The notes beneath the pieces were generated by a model. It searched no databases. It was not told the DNA's origin and saw nothing but the letters and a program-made list of their open reading frames with translations. Below are positions 25,286 to 33,379 of a stretch of DNA of 64,000 nt, in pieces; within the stretch, counting starts at the first letter, position 1, and every line of letters begins with the position of its first letter. A program made the position numbers and the translations under genes. Source of the stretch: Sphaerothrix epifaneia (GTDB lineage: Bacteria > Cyanobacteriota > Cyanobacteriia > Phormidesmidales > Phormidesmidaceae); the NCBI RefSeq assembly GCF_042788235.1, contig NZ_JBHZOL010000004.1, forward strand, positions 100,063 to 164,062, read 5' to 3'.

Positions 25286-26608
25286 TTAAGCTCCTTCGGT
25301 TTGGTACTTGCCACCTTTGGCTGGATCAGACCAGTCACAGGCAAAGCCTTTAGTATCAGGAACATACTGGTTCCAGGGCACCGGATCGATGGGGCCTTCG
25401 GTAGACCAAACGATCTCAAACAGACCGTCGTCGCGCACTTCGCCAATTCGCACCGTCTTCGACAGGTGGTGATTCGGATTCATGGTCACTAAGCCTTCAG
25501 GCGCTTCAAAGGTTTGACCATAGGCTGCTTCGCGCACAGCCGGAATATCAGTGGTGCCCGCTTGTTCAACGGCTTGCTTCCAGATGTAGACCATGATGTA
25601 AGCCGCTTCCATCGGATCATTGGTGACGCGATCGTCGCCGTACTCTGACTGGAAGTCTGCTACCCACTGGGTGTTCTGAGGGTTGTCTACGGTCATGAAG
25701 TAGTTCCAGGCTGCGTAGTGGCCAATGAGGAACTCGCTACCAATCTGACGAACTTCTTCTTCTGCAATGCTGACTGACATAACGGGGTACTTGTCAGGGG
25801 TCAAGCCAGCGCCTTGAAGCTGCTTAAAGAAGGCAACGTTGCTATCTCCGTTTAAGCTGTTGAAGATGACGCCACCATCGGGCAGGGCTGCTCTGATTTT
25901 GGTGATGATGGGGGTAACTTCGGTGTTCCCTAGGGGCAGATAGTCTTCACCGACAATTTCGCCACCGAGGGCAGCTACCTGCTCTTTGATGATGGTGTTG
26001 GCTGTACGAGGGAAAACATAGTCAGAGCCAACCAGGAAGAACTGTTCGCCCTTGTTTTCCATCAGCCATTCAACCGCAGGCTCAATCTGCTGGTTGGGGG
26101 CTGCTCCGGTGTAGAAGATGTTCTGCGAACATTCTTGCCCTTCATACTGCACCGGGTACCACAACAAATGCTGCTTAGACTCAAAGACGGGCAGTACTGC
26201 TTTGCGGCTGGCTGAAGTCCAACAGCCAAAAACGGTTGCTACTTGGTCTTGATCAATCAACTTTTCTGCTTTTTCGGCAAAAGTTGGCCAATCAGAAGCG
26301 CCGTCTTCGACGATCGCTTCGATTTGTCTGCCCAGAACGCCACCCGCTTCGTTAATTTCTTTGATTGCCAGCTGTTCAGCTTCAACTACAGTGGTTTCAC
26401 TGATAGCCATGGTGCCGCTGAGGGAGTGCAAAATACCCACCTTGATGGTGTCACCGCTTGCGGCCGATGACTGCTCACTATCAGGGGTTGACGCTTCAGT
26501 TCCGTCTGGGGTTGTTTCGCCCCCACCGCAGGCCTTGAGCAAAATGCTTGTGCCTAGCGTTGCGGAACCATAGAGTAAAAACTTCCGTCTGTTGAAATTC
26601 GCTGCCAT
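25286..26608 (-). CDS. urtA: Urea ABC transporter substrate-binding lipoprotein UrtA
   Basis: Periplasmic urea-binding protein of 440 residues. The N-terminus has a twin-arginine-like NRRKFLLYG (6-14), a hydrophobic stretch and a lipobox ending in Cys27 (LLKAC), followed by an acidic/serine linker to about 55. The mature part has the type I periplasmic-binding fold: GILHSLSGTMAISE, GGVLGRQIEA and VFGCWTSASRKAVLPV. ATG 26608 is chosen over the longer frame (26689) because GAGTGAAGGG lies just upstream and the NtcA promoter would otherwise fall inside the reading frame. First gene of urtABCD. Confidence 0.95.
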   Translation of the reverse strand: MAANFNRRKFLLYGSATLGTSILLKACGGGETTPDGTEASTPDSEQSSAASGDTIKVGILHSLSGTMAISETTVVEAEQLAIKEINEAGGVLGRQIEAIVEDGASDWPTFAEKAEKLIDQDQVATVFGCWTSASRKAVLPVFESKQHLLWYPVQYEGQECSQNIFYTGAAPNQQIEPAVEWLMENKGEQFFLVGSDYVFPRTANTIIKEQVAALGGEIVGEDYLPLGNTEVTPIITKIRAALPDGGVIFNSLNGDSNVAFFKQLQGAGLTPDKYPVMSVSIAEEEVRQIGSEFLIGHYAAWNYFMTVDNPQNTQWVADFQSEYGDDRVTNDPMEAAYIMVYIWKQAVEQAGTTDIPAVREAAYGQTFEAPEGLVTMNPNHHLSKTVRIGEVRDDGLFEIVWSTEGPIDPVPWNQYVPDTKGFACDWSDPAKGGKYQTEGA

Positions 26609-26667
26609 ATTTGACCCTTCACTCCTCTGACTTAACCAGCCTTTGAAAGCAGTTGCAACGGTTAGTG

Positions 26668-26709
26668 ATATTAGAATTAGCGAAGCCAAATAATTGTATC
26701 TTGTGATAC
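26668..26709 (-). promoter_or_regulatory. NtcA-activated promoter of urtA
   Basis: On the minus strand an exact NtcA box GTA-N8-TAC (26709 to 26696, half-sites around TCACAAGA) is followed by exactly 22 nt and then TAATAT (26673 to 26668), which fits the TAN3T -10. This is the textbook class II NtcA arrangement. The predicted transcript starts near 26661, giving a leader of about 50 nt before urtA ATG 26608. It implies activation under nitrogen limitation. Confidence 0.85.
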
Positions 26710-26846
26710 CAAAAAACGCTGGTATCAGGGTTTTTGTCGTATTTGCAACTACCTTAGGCCGTAGAAAATACGGAAAAACTAATTTTTGCGGTTAATTTAC
26801 GGGGGCGATCGCCTACCGCATAGCAGCCGCTAGCGGTTACACAAGC

Positions 26847-27470
26847 TTATAAATCAGCCGTTTCAGCCGTTTCGACAAAGCCATGAAATTGAATAAACTC
26901 GACAATGGTTTTTAGACCCTGACCAAGCTTAAGATTTGTGAATACAAAGGGGCGATCGCCTCGCATCCGTTTGGCATCTCGCTCCATAACGCTCAAGTCA
27001 GCCCCAACCATAGGCGCAAGGTCGATTTTGTTGATAACCAGCAAGTCTGATTTGGTGATTCCTGGCCCACCTTTGCGCGGAATTTTTTCACCTGCGGCAA
27101 CGTCAATGACATAAATCGTTAAATCTACCAGTTCGGGGCTAAAGGTAGAAGCCAGATTATCTCCCCCGCTTTCGACCAAGATCAAATCTAAGGAATTGAA
27201 TCGAGCTTCGAGCGCCTCAATGGCCACCAGGTTAATTGAGGCGTCTTCTCGAATGGCGGTATGAGGACACCCCCCGGTTTCGACGCCAACAATGCGATCG
27301 CGATCTAAAGCGGCACTTTTGACCAAAAACTGAGCGTCTTCTTGGGTGTAAATATCGTTGGTAACGACGGCAATCTGATAGCGATCGCGCATCGCTTTAC
27401 ACAGCGCATCTACCAGAGCTGTTTTGCCAGAACCAACCGGGCCAGCAATGCCCACACGGAAAGGGGTCAT
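26847..27470 (-). CDS. ureG: Urease accessory GTPase UreG
   Basis: SIMIBI-class GTPase that drives nickel insertion into urease. The 207-residue protein has P-loop GPVGSGKTALVDAL (about 9-22), the metal-site ETGGCPHTAIREDAS with its CPH motif, LVESGGDNL (switch) and NKIDLAP (guanine specificity). It lacks a His-rich N-terminal tail. It follows ureF by 149 nt and precedes the urtA promoter on the same strand. Confidence 0.96.
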   Translation of the reverse strand: MTPFRVGIAGPVGSGKTALVDALCKAMRDRYQIAVVTNDIYTQEDAQFLVKSAALDRDRIVGVETGGCPHTAIREDASINLVAIEALEARFNSLDLILVESGGDNLASTFSPELVDLTIYVIDVAAGEKIPRKGGPGITKSDLLVINKIDLAPMVGADLSVMERDAKRMRGDRPFVFTNLKLGQGLKTIVEFIQFHGFVETAETADL

Positions 27471-27527
27471 GGGTGTCTTGATGAGGGGTTAAAGGTTAAT
27501 GGTTAGGGGTGAAGGAGGCGTTGTCAA

Positions 27528-27605
27528 GAGGCAGCCTAGGGGAAGGTAGCGCCGCCAAAGCGATCGCTTTTTACGGCAGCAAGCGAGGTACGGCTTCCCT
27601 GCCTC
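27528..27605. repeat. Interrupted inverted repeat between ureG and ureF
   Basis: GAGGCA (27528-27533) and GGGAAG (27540-27545) are matched by CTTCCC (27594-27599) and TGCCTC (27600-27605). The left arm carries six extra bases between its two halves. The centre contains the 14-bp palindrome AAAGCGATCGCTTT built on HIP1. It occupies most of the 149-nt gap; its function is unknown. Confidence 0.35.
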
Positions 27606-27619
27606 TATTGCCTCAGTCG

Positions 27620-28297
27620 TTATGACCTAAACAACCGACTGTAGAGAGTTTCGTGTTGCATACTGGCGATCGCCCAACCCCAACTGCTAGTGGCTAAATT
27701 CTCATCTTCAAGCTGCGCAATGCTGTGGGCGGCGGCTTCTAAGCTAGGGCAAAGGTTGAGTAGAATTTGTTGGCCTGCCGTTTGCCCCAGGGGAACTAGT
27801 TTGACGGCTGCGGTCACCAGGTTGTTAGCCCAGCTTTGCAGGTAGCCTAAAAGGGCGGCTTCTGGTTCAATTTGCCAATAAGCGGCGGCGATGGCAAAGG
27901 CGGCAGCAAAGTTGCAGTGGGGCAGGCAAACAGCGATCGCTGGCTCAAGTTCGGGGTGCAAACTCTGTAGCAGGCGACTTAACGAACGCCCCATCTGCCA
28001 GCTTTGCGCCCGAAGTTCAGCCGTATCGCGAGCCGCCGAGAGCCACTGGTTCCAATATTGCAAAGCAGCGCGATCGCCATCGCCCATAGCAGCCTGACAC
28101 CGCAGCAAGACAGCAGCTTCTAGCCGTACGCCCCCCCGGCGAAGCTCTTGCTCCAGCCAGTGAGAAACGGCGTCAGCATTCGGCAATGTGCCCTGCTGCA
28201 CCAGCGTCTCTAGCCCCTCTGAATAGCTGTAAGCACCGACGGGTAACGCTGGACTGGCAAGCTGCAGCAACCTCAGCAACGCTGCCTTAGGCATCAT
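27620..28297 (-). CDS. ureF: Urease accessory protein UreF
   Basis: All-helical chaperone that with UreG and UreD activates apo-urease. The 225-residue protein begins with the family pattern LLQLASPALPVGAYSYSEGLE and contains LPHCNFAAAFAIAA and NLVTAAVKLVPLGQT. Its start overlaps the ureE stop by 11 nt, indicating translational coupling. ureD and ureABC are not in the window. Confidence 0.95.
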   Translation of the reverse strand: MMPKAALLRLLQLASPALPVGAYSYSEGLETLVQQGTLPNADAVSHWLEQELRRGGVRLEAAVLLRCQAAMGDGDRAALQYWNQWLSAARDTAELRAQSWQMGRSLSRLLQSLHPELEPAIAVCLPHCNFAAAFAIAAAYWQIEPEAALLGYLQSWANNLVTAAVKLVPLGQTAGQQILLNLCPSLEAAAHSIAQLEDENLATSSWGWAIASMQHETLYSRLFRS

Positions 28298-28742
28298 GAG
28301 AATGACTTTGGTAAGCGCCTACTTCGGGTTCAAAGGGGGCGGTTTCGTTCATCACCTGCAAACCTAGCTGCTGTAGCATTGCGGCCAGTACCTGATCTTC
28401 AGCTAGCCGCAAATACGTGGGCGTGATTTCTAGCGGGACGTGGCGATTACCCAGATGATAAGCCGCTCGCAACAAATCTAACGGTGTAGTACCCATGACG
28501 GTCAGGATGGGTTCTGGTTTGGCGACAATCTGTACTAGCGCGTCCAGATTGCCCTCATGGAGCAGGTCACCCCCGCGCAAATGGGTGCCGCGCGGCAAAT
28601 TCAGGTAGACGGCTTCACCATTGTCTGCAGTAAAGCGATGACGCGATCGCGATCGCTCTTCTGCAGTTAACGACAATCTAAAGTCAGGTAAGCGATTGAC
28701 TTCATCCGATAAACGACACTTGAGAACGAGCACAATAGCCAA
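28287..28742 (-). CDS. ureE: Urease accessory nickel-binding protein UreE
   Basis: Nickel-delivery metallochaperone, about 151 residues. The N-terminal domain has GEAVYLNLPRGTHLRGGDLL and the C-terminal domain AAYHLGNRHVPLEI, which carries the conserved dimer-interface histidine. The tail is short (ending SHSHDA), with two histidines rather than a long His-rich tail. The frame opens with TTG 28742; GTG 28733 is equally plausible. Two overlapping HIP1 octamers (28643-28656) encode an Arg-Ser-Arg stretch. Confidence 0.93.
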   Translation of the reverse strand: MAIVLVLKCRLSDEVNRLPDFRLSLTAEERSRSRHRFTADNGEAVYLNLPRGTHLRGGDLLHEGNLDALVQIVAKPEPILTVMGTTPLDLLRAAYHLGNRHVPLEITPTYLRLAEDQVLAAMLQQLGLQVMNETAPFEPEVGAYQSHSHDA

Positions 28743-28844
28743 TTGCTGTTACTTAAGGACTGGCAACGATTGTAACGCTACCGTCGGCTTTTCTGTGTTT
28801 TGAAGCGTCATTAAGTTTAATAGAAACCTGCGAAACCGGGATAA

Positions 28845-28895
28845 CTTCTTCTGAAGAAGACATTACCCCTACCATGACAGTTGTTCTTCTGTCAT
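28845..28895. promoter_or_regulatory. Two inverted repeats in the ureE / luxR-like divergent region
   Basis: CTTCTTC-T-GAAGAAG (28845-28859) is a perfect 7-bp palindrome with a 1-nt centre, the form of a dimer-binding operator. ATGACAG (28874-28880) and CTGTCAT (28889-28895) form a perfect 7-bp inverted repeat with an 8-nt spacer. They lie between ureE and the PAS-LuxR gene, 100-150 nt from each start. An operator for the adjacent regulator is an inference. Confidence 0.4.
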
Positions 28896-28994
28896 AGGCT
28901 GTGCGAAGGACAATGCCTCCAGGCTGAGGGTTTTAACATGCCCTCCAAACGGAATCAGGGTCAATCCTTGTTTCTTTAGCTAGGTTTCCCGCTT

Positions 28995-29615
28995 ATGAAT
29001 TCGATTATTCCTGTTTCAGATTTTTTCCAAGCCCTTGATTTGGAAAATAAAAAACCTTCCAAACAAACCAAATCGCTGTTACTAAAAGCTGTGATTGAAG
29101 CTTTAAGCGATGGAATTTTAATTCTTTCGCTTGCAGGAAAAGTTCTTCATGCCAATCATTGTGCGGCTAAGCTGTGTCGATATTTACAACAAACAGAAGG
29201 GTGTACGCAGTCAGTTCCTAAAGCTATCTGGCACCTCTGCGAATCTTTAATTGAAAGCCGGGAATTGTTTCCTAACAAAGTTTTTGTGATTGAAGACAGT
29301 CTGCAAGCTGCCAATCACATTACCATTCGGGTTCGCGTCCAGTGGATTGAGTTTGAAGCAGCCGGACAATCTTGCCTTTTGGTCACGCTAGAAGACTGCA
29401 AAAAGCTGGCAGAACTGGCCGCGATCGCCGAAGCTCAGCGTTTTCAACTGACACCGCGTGAAGCAGAAGTTTGGCAGCTAAAGCGTTCAAATTACAACTA
29501 TGAAGAAATTGCTGCCCAGCTTTACATTTCGGTGAATACGGTCAAAAAACACATCAAAAATATCTACGCTAAGCGGACGCAGACGTTAGATCAAGAGCGT
29601 TACCCAGACAGTTAG
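28995..29615 (+). CDS. PAS-LuxR family transcriptional regulator
   Basis: A 206-residue regulator. Residues about 28-130 look like a PAS domain (AVIEALSDGILILSLAGKVLHANHCAA), and about 148-200 form a LuxR-type helix-turn-helix: LTPREAEVWQL, YEEIAAQLYISVNTVKKHIKNIYAK. There is no receiver domain or phosphorylation site. The ligand is unknown. It is divergent from ureEFG across a 252-nt region with two inverted repeats, so autoregulation or control of the urease genes is possible. Confidence 0.88.
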   Translation: MNSIIPVSDFFQALDLENKKPSKQTKSLLLKAVIEALSDGILILSLAGKVLHANHCAAKLCRYLQQTEGCTQSVPKAIWHLCESLIESRELFPNKVFVIEDSLQAANHITIRVRVQWIEFEAAGQSCLLVTLEDCKKLAELAAIAEAQRFQLTPREAEVWQLKRSNYNYEEIAAQLYISVNTVKKHIKNIYAKRTQTLDQERYPDS

Positions 29616-29796
29616 CGTCGTGGGTTAGTCGGTGGCGATTTGGGGCTTTAATCGCTAACAGCAGCTAAGCGGCTCTTTTACAGCCGACTGCGCCGCTCAA
29701 ATCAAGCTAAGATCGCAGATAAGCCCATCCCCGGTTGAACGTGTTGAACGGTTGGTTAGCTTTCATTCACAATTTGGAGACAGAGCCTCACATTTA

Positions 29797-30576
29797 ATGT
29801 TGCCTAGGGACGAATTACTCAAACAAGTTGAAAATCGCCAGACGTTAGCCCGCGTGATCGACCAAGCAGAGCAGGCTATTCGCACCTGGGAAGTGGTCGT
29901 GACTGACTTTCTTTCACCGCCAGAACTGGCTGAAGCCCAAACAATATTTCAACGCCTCACCGATGTTCATTTGTTGGCCTGGGGGGGCTATCCGCAAGCT
30001 GAGCGTCAAAGGCTAGCGATCGCCCGGACTGATTTTCCGCTAGAGACAACCCAGGTTCCCTTGGCGGTGATCAATATGGCTGGTAATTTTCTCTTCGATC
30101 CAGCCACTCACCGCGACTTTTTGGGAGCTATGCTGGGTACGGGTTTGGTACGAGACAAAGTGGGCGACATCCTCGTCTTGGGTGAACGGGGGGCACAGGC
30201 GATCGTTGTGCCGGAACTGGTAGAATTTCTGGCGACAAATCTGACTCAGGTGCGATCGGTGCCGATAAAAACTCAGCAGATTGAGTTTTCTCAACTTAAA
30301 GTCAGAGAACCCAAGAAAAAAGAGATGACAACGGTAGAAGCCTCTTTACGCTTGGATGCAGTCGCTTCGGCGGGCTTTGGCATGTCTCGTAGCAAAATGG
30401 CAGATATGATTGATGCTGGCGACGTGCGCGTGAATTGGAAGGCGATCACGCAGGCAAGCTACGCGCTGAAGTCAGGAGATTTGGTCGCGATTCGCGGCAA
30501 AGGGCGGCTACAGATTGGTGAGATTGGCGTTACTAAAAAGCAACGTTATCGGATTGATTTGACCCGCTTTGTCTAA
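29797..30576 (+). CDS. Photosystem II S4 domain protein
   Basis: YlmH-like RNA-binding protein of 259 residues. Residues 1-175 form the N-terminal domain found in the cyanobacterial/plastid PSII S4 family (AWGGYPQAERQRLAIAR, GAMLGTGLVRDKVGDILV), and about 180-245 the S4 domain (SLRLDAVASAGFGMSRSKMADMIDAGDVRVNW). ATG 29797 is preferred to ATG/GTG 29752. The role is inferred from the family name only; RNA binding is likely. Confidence 0.88.
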   Translation: MLPRDELLKQVENRQTLARVIDQAEQAIRTWEVVVTDFLSPPELAEAQTIFQRLTDVHLLAWGGYPQAERQRLAIARTDFPLETTQVPLAVINMAGNFLFDPATHRDFLGAMLGTGLVRDKVGDILVLGERGAQAIVVPELVEFLATNLTQVRSVPIKTQQIEFSQLKVREPKKKEMTTVEASLRLDAVASAGFGMSRSKMADMIDAGDVRVNWKAITQASYALKSGDLVAIRGKGRLQIGEIGVTKKQRYRIDLTRFV

Positions 30577-30690
30577 TTTTTTAAGCTTGAAAGCGCGTTT
30601 GGTTTGATGTCCCTACTTGTGGTAGAGGCTAGATGGGCAACAGCGATTTATAAGGGAACAACGTGTTACGGTTCATGACCCTTAAAATTT

Positions 30691-31767
30691 ATGCCAGACG
30701 GCTTTTTACTCAGTCGCGTACTGTTGAAATTTAACAACGATTCAGAAGATCTGCGCGAGGAAATTTCCGCGATCGCCCGCACCCCTGACGGCAGCTTATG
30801 GGTTGGTTCTGATGAATTCACTACCATTGAGCGTCTTTCACCGTTGGGTGATTGCATCTATGGCGATCACAAATCTTTTCAACTCAGCGATTTTGTCGAT
30901 CTGTTTGATCCAGACTCCGAAGTCGATATCGAAGGTTTAGACTACGCAGATGGCTATCTCTGGATCATTGGTTCCCATAGTTTGAAGCGCAACAAAACTA
31001 AAGGCAAAAAGATTAAAAAAGATATTCGTCGCCTATCAGAAGTCGAAAAAGATCCCAATCGCTATCTGCTGGCTCGCATTCCCGTCATCAATGGCGAGCC
31101 TGTTAACTCTTTTGCTCGCTCAGATGCCCCTGCCGATCAGCTTTCATCGGCCATGTTGCAGAAGACAGAAGACAGCAATGCCCTGATGAATGCACTAGCT
31201 ACCGACGAACATTTGGGGCCATTTTTAGCGATGAATCTGCCTTCAAAAGATAACGGCTTAGATATTGAAGGGCTAGCCGTTTACGGCAATCAGGTTTTTT
31301 TAGGGCTACGGGGACCTGTGCTGCGCGGCTGGGCCATCATTTTAGAAGTTGAGTTAGAAGAAGCCGAGACGGGGGTTCTAACCCTGAAGGACTTGGGCAA
31401 AGGTGCGCTCTATCGCAAGCACTTTGTCGATCTCAACGGCCTGGGGGTGAGAGAGCTGTGCTTGTACAAAGGCGATTTAATTATTCTGGCAGGGCCAACG
31501 ATGGATCTTGAAGGCGCTATGCAGGTGTTCCGGCTGCAGGATGTCCTCGATCACAGCCAAAACACACTTTGGGATCAAGACTCTGGAGCTTTGCGGGTAA
31601 TCTTCAACCTGCCGTTTACCATCGGTTCTGACCACGCTGAAGGCTTAGCGCTCTTTTCTTGTTTGGGGCACGAAGATGGTCTGTTAGTGGTTTATGATTC
31701 TCCCGACCCGGCTCGAATTCCAACTGAAAAGTCTTTATTTGCGGATGTCTTCCGGTTGAGCGATTAG
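30691..31767 (+). CDS. DUF3616 domain protein
   Basis: A 358-residue protein without signal peptide or membrane helix, most of it a DUF3616 beta-propeller-like domain: IARTPDGSLWVGSDEF, VDIEGLDYADGYLWIIGSHS, LDIEGLAVYGNQVFLGLRGP and DHAEGLALF recur at intervals like propeller blades. The repeated (D)IEGL motif may bind metal. Function unknown. Convergent with the next gene, 38 nt apart. Confidence 0.85.
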   Translation: MPDGFLLSRVLLKFNNDSEDLREEISAIARTPDGSLWVGSDEFTTIERLSPLGDCIYGDHKSFQLSDFVDLFDPDSEVDIEGLDYADGYLWIIGSHSLKRNKTKGKKIKKDIRRLSEVEKDPNRYLLARIPVINGEPVNSFARSDAPADQLSSAMLQKTEDSNALMNALATDEHLGPFLAMNLPSKDNGLDIEGLAVYGNQVFLGLRGPVLRGWAIILEVELEEAETGVLTLKDLGKGALYRKHFVDLNGLGVRELCLYKGDLIILAGPTMDLEGAMQVFRLQDVLDHSQNTLWDQDSGALRVIFNLPFTIGSDHAEGLALFSCLGHEDGLLVVYDSPDPARIPTEKSLFADVFRLSD

Positions 31768-31805
31768 TCAATCTGATGTAGTCGCCTTTATCCGTTTGTT
31801 TCTAA

Positions 31806-33203
31806 CTAAGAGAAACTGCTCGATGATAAATCGCCAGACATCTCATTTTTTTCAGTTTTGTCGGCGTCGGTGTTATTTTCCTCTGCAACAGGAACTTGCT
31901 TAGGCCAGGTAAAATGAAACGCTGTGCCTTGTTCTAGCTGCGACTCTAGCCAGATTTGGCCACCCTCAGCTTCAACAATTTTTTTCACAATTGACAAGCC
32001 AATACCTGTACTTTCCGTTGTGTCTAGCTTTTTGTTGAAGCTTTTGAAAATGCTGAACACTTTGTCGTGGTTTTCGGGTGCAATGCCAGGGCCATCGTCA
32101 GAAACGATAAACTCATAAAATTCTGCTTGAGAATTGACCTGAATTTGAATGTAGCCATTCGATCGCTTGTGATGCTTAATGCTGTTGCTAATCAGATTGG
32201 AAAAGACCTGTTGCAGTAGTAACGGTTGAGCAAACAAAATAGGCATATGGGCATCGACTGAAATGACAAACTCTGGTGGAGGGGCGATTGAATCAATCAC
32301 TTCGGCTAGCAGTCTGCCAGAATCAACGGCTTGAGCTGGCATTTCGGCTCGTCCGGCTCGCGAGTATTGCAGCAGTCCGTCAATCATGTTTTGCATGCGA
32401 AGGATGCGACTCTGAAGCAAAGCAATCTGTTTTTGCACCTCCTTGGAGGGCTGTTCGCCGAGGTCTTCTATAATCCAGTCTGATAAATTGGCGATCGCCC
32501 GTAGAGGTGCTTTCAGGTCATGAGACACCACATAGGCAAACTGATCTAGCTCTTTGTTGCGGTGTTTTAATAGCTTGGTCGTTCGCAAGAGTTTTTGATT
32601 AAGCTGCAACAGCTCACTTGCCCGAAACTGAAGGGTTTGTTCAGCCTGCTGCCGCTCTGCCGCTTCTTTTTCTAGCTGCTCGTTGGTTTGTTGCAATTCC
32701 AACGTACGCAGCTCGACTCGCCGTTCTAAATCAGCGTTGAGGGCTTGAATGGTGGCTTCCGCCCGCTTGCGATCGGCAATTTCCGCTTGTAAGGCTTTGT
32801 TGGTGGTTCTGAGCTGTTCTGGACTTGGTAGGGTGAGCGCTACCGGAATCAGCGGCATCATCACTACCGCTGTCAGCACCGAGACGCCTGCCGTCACAGC
32901 TTTGGTCAAGCCAGAAAGCCAGTAAGTTGGGTGCCAAAGTGTCCAGATGGACATCAAGTGGGTGGTGCCACAAGAAACAATAAAAAGGCTAAAAAGAATA
33001 AACAGCCAGGGAAAAGGTATATCGCGCCGCTGCCGCACAAAGTAAACCAGCATCAGCGGAATAGAATAATAAGCCAGCGCAATCAAAGCATCTGACAACA
33101 CATGCAGCCAGACCAGACCGGGCTGCCAAAGATAACAATGTCCGTGGGGAATAAACGAGCTAGACGAAAGCAAGCCACCTAAACCCAAAAGCAAACTGTT
33201 CAT
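31806..33203 (-). CDS. Ethylene-receptor-like sensor histidine kinase
   Basis: A 465-residue membrane histidine kinase. Three helices (about 33-56, 64-87 and 97-124) match the ethylene-binding domain of plant ETR1. Asp38, Tyr45, Pro49, Cys78 and His82 fall at a constant +13 offset from ETR1 Asp25, Tyr32, Pro36, Cys65 and His69, and Cys65/His69 are the Cu(I)/ethylene ligands. A coiled coil (about 130-215) leads to HisKA with His228 (SHDLKAP) and a HATPase domain (NLISNSIKH, DDGPGIAPENHDKVF, GIGLSIVKKI). There is no GAF, PAS or receiver domain, unlike Synechocystis SynEtr1. It is downstream of uvrA with no cognate regulator adjacent. Confidence 0.9.
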   Translation of the reverse strand: MNSLLLGLGGLLSSSSFIPHGHCYLWQPGLVWLHVLSDALIALAYYSIPLMLVYFVRQRRDIPFPWLFILFSLFIVSCGTTHLMSIWTLWHPTYWLSGLTKAVTAGVSVLTAVVMMPLIPVALTLPSPEQLRTTNKALQAEIADRKRAEATIQALNADLERRVELRTLELQQTNEQLEKEAAERQQAEQTLQFRASELLQLNQKLLRTTKLLKHRNKELDQFAYVVSHDLKAPLRAIANLSDWIIEDLGEQPSKEVQKQIALLQSRILRMQNMIDGLLQYSRAGRAEMPAQAVDSGRLLAEVIDSIAPPPEFVISVDAHMPILFAQPLLLQQVFSNLISNSIKHHKRSNGYIQIQVNSQAEFYEFIVSDDGPGIAPENHDKVFSIFKSFNKKLDTTESTGIGLSIVKKIVEAEGGQIWLESQLEQGTAFHFTWPKQVPVAEENNTDADKTEKNEMSGDLSSSSFS

Positions 33204-33379
33204 AAATTAACCTAGTGGCATTCAAAGGCCCTGTTTACAAGTGATTAAAAATAATTGAAAAGGATAGTTTGGCTGCCAACCAGCTAGCGATAATTTTGCG
33301 CCCCTTAGGAGAAACAAAAATGACACCAGCCGCAAAAACCGACTGCCCTGACTTGGCAGGTTAAACCTGGCAAACGCGG

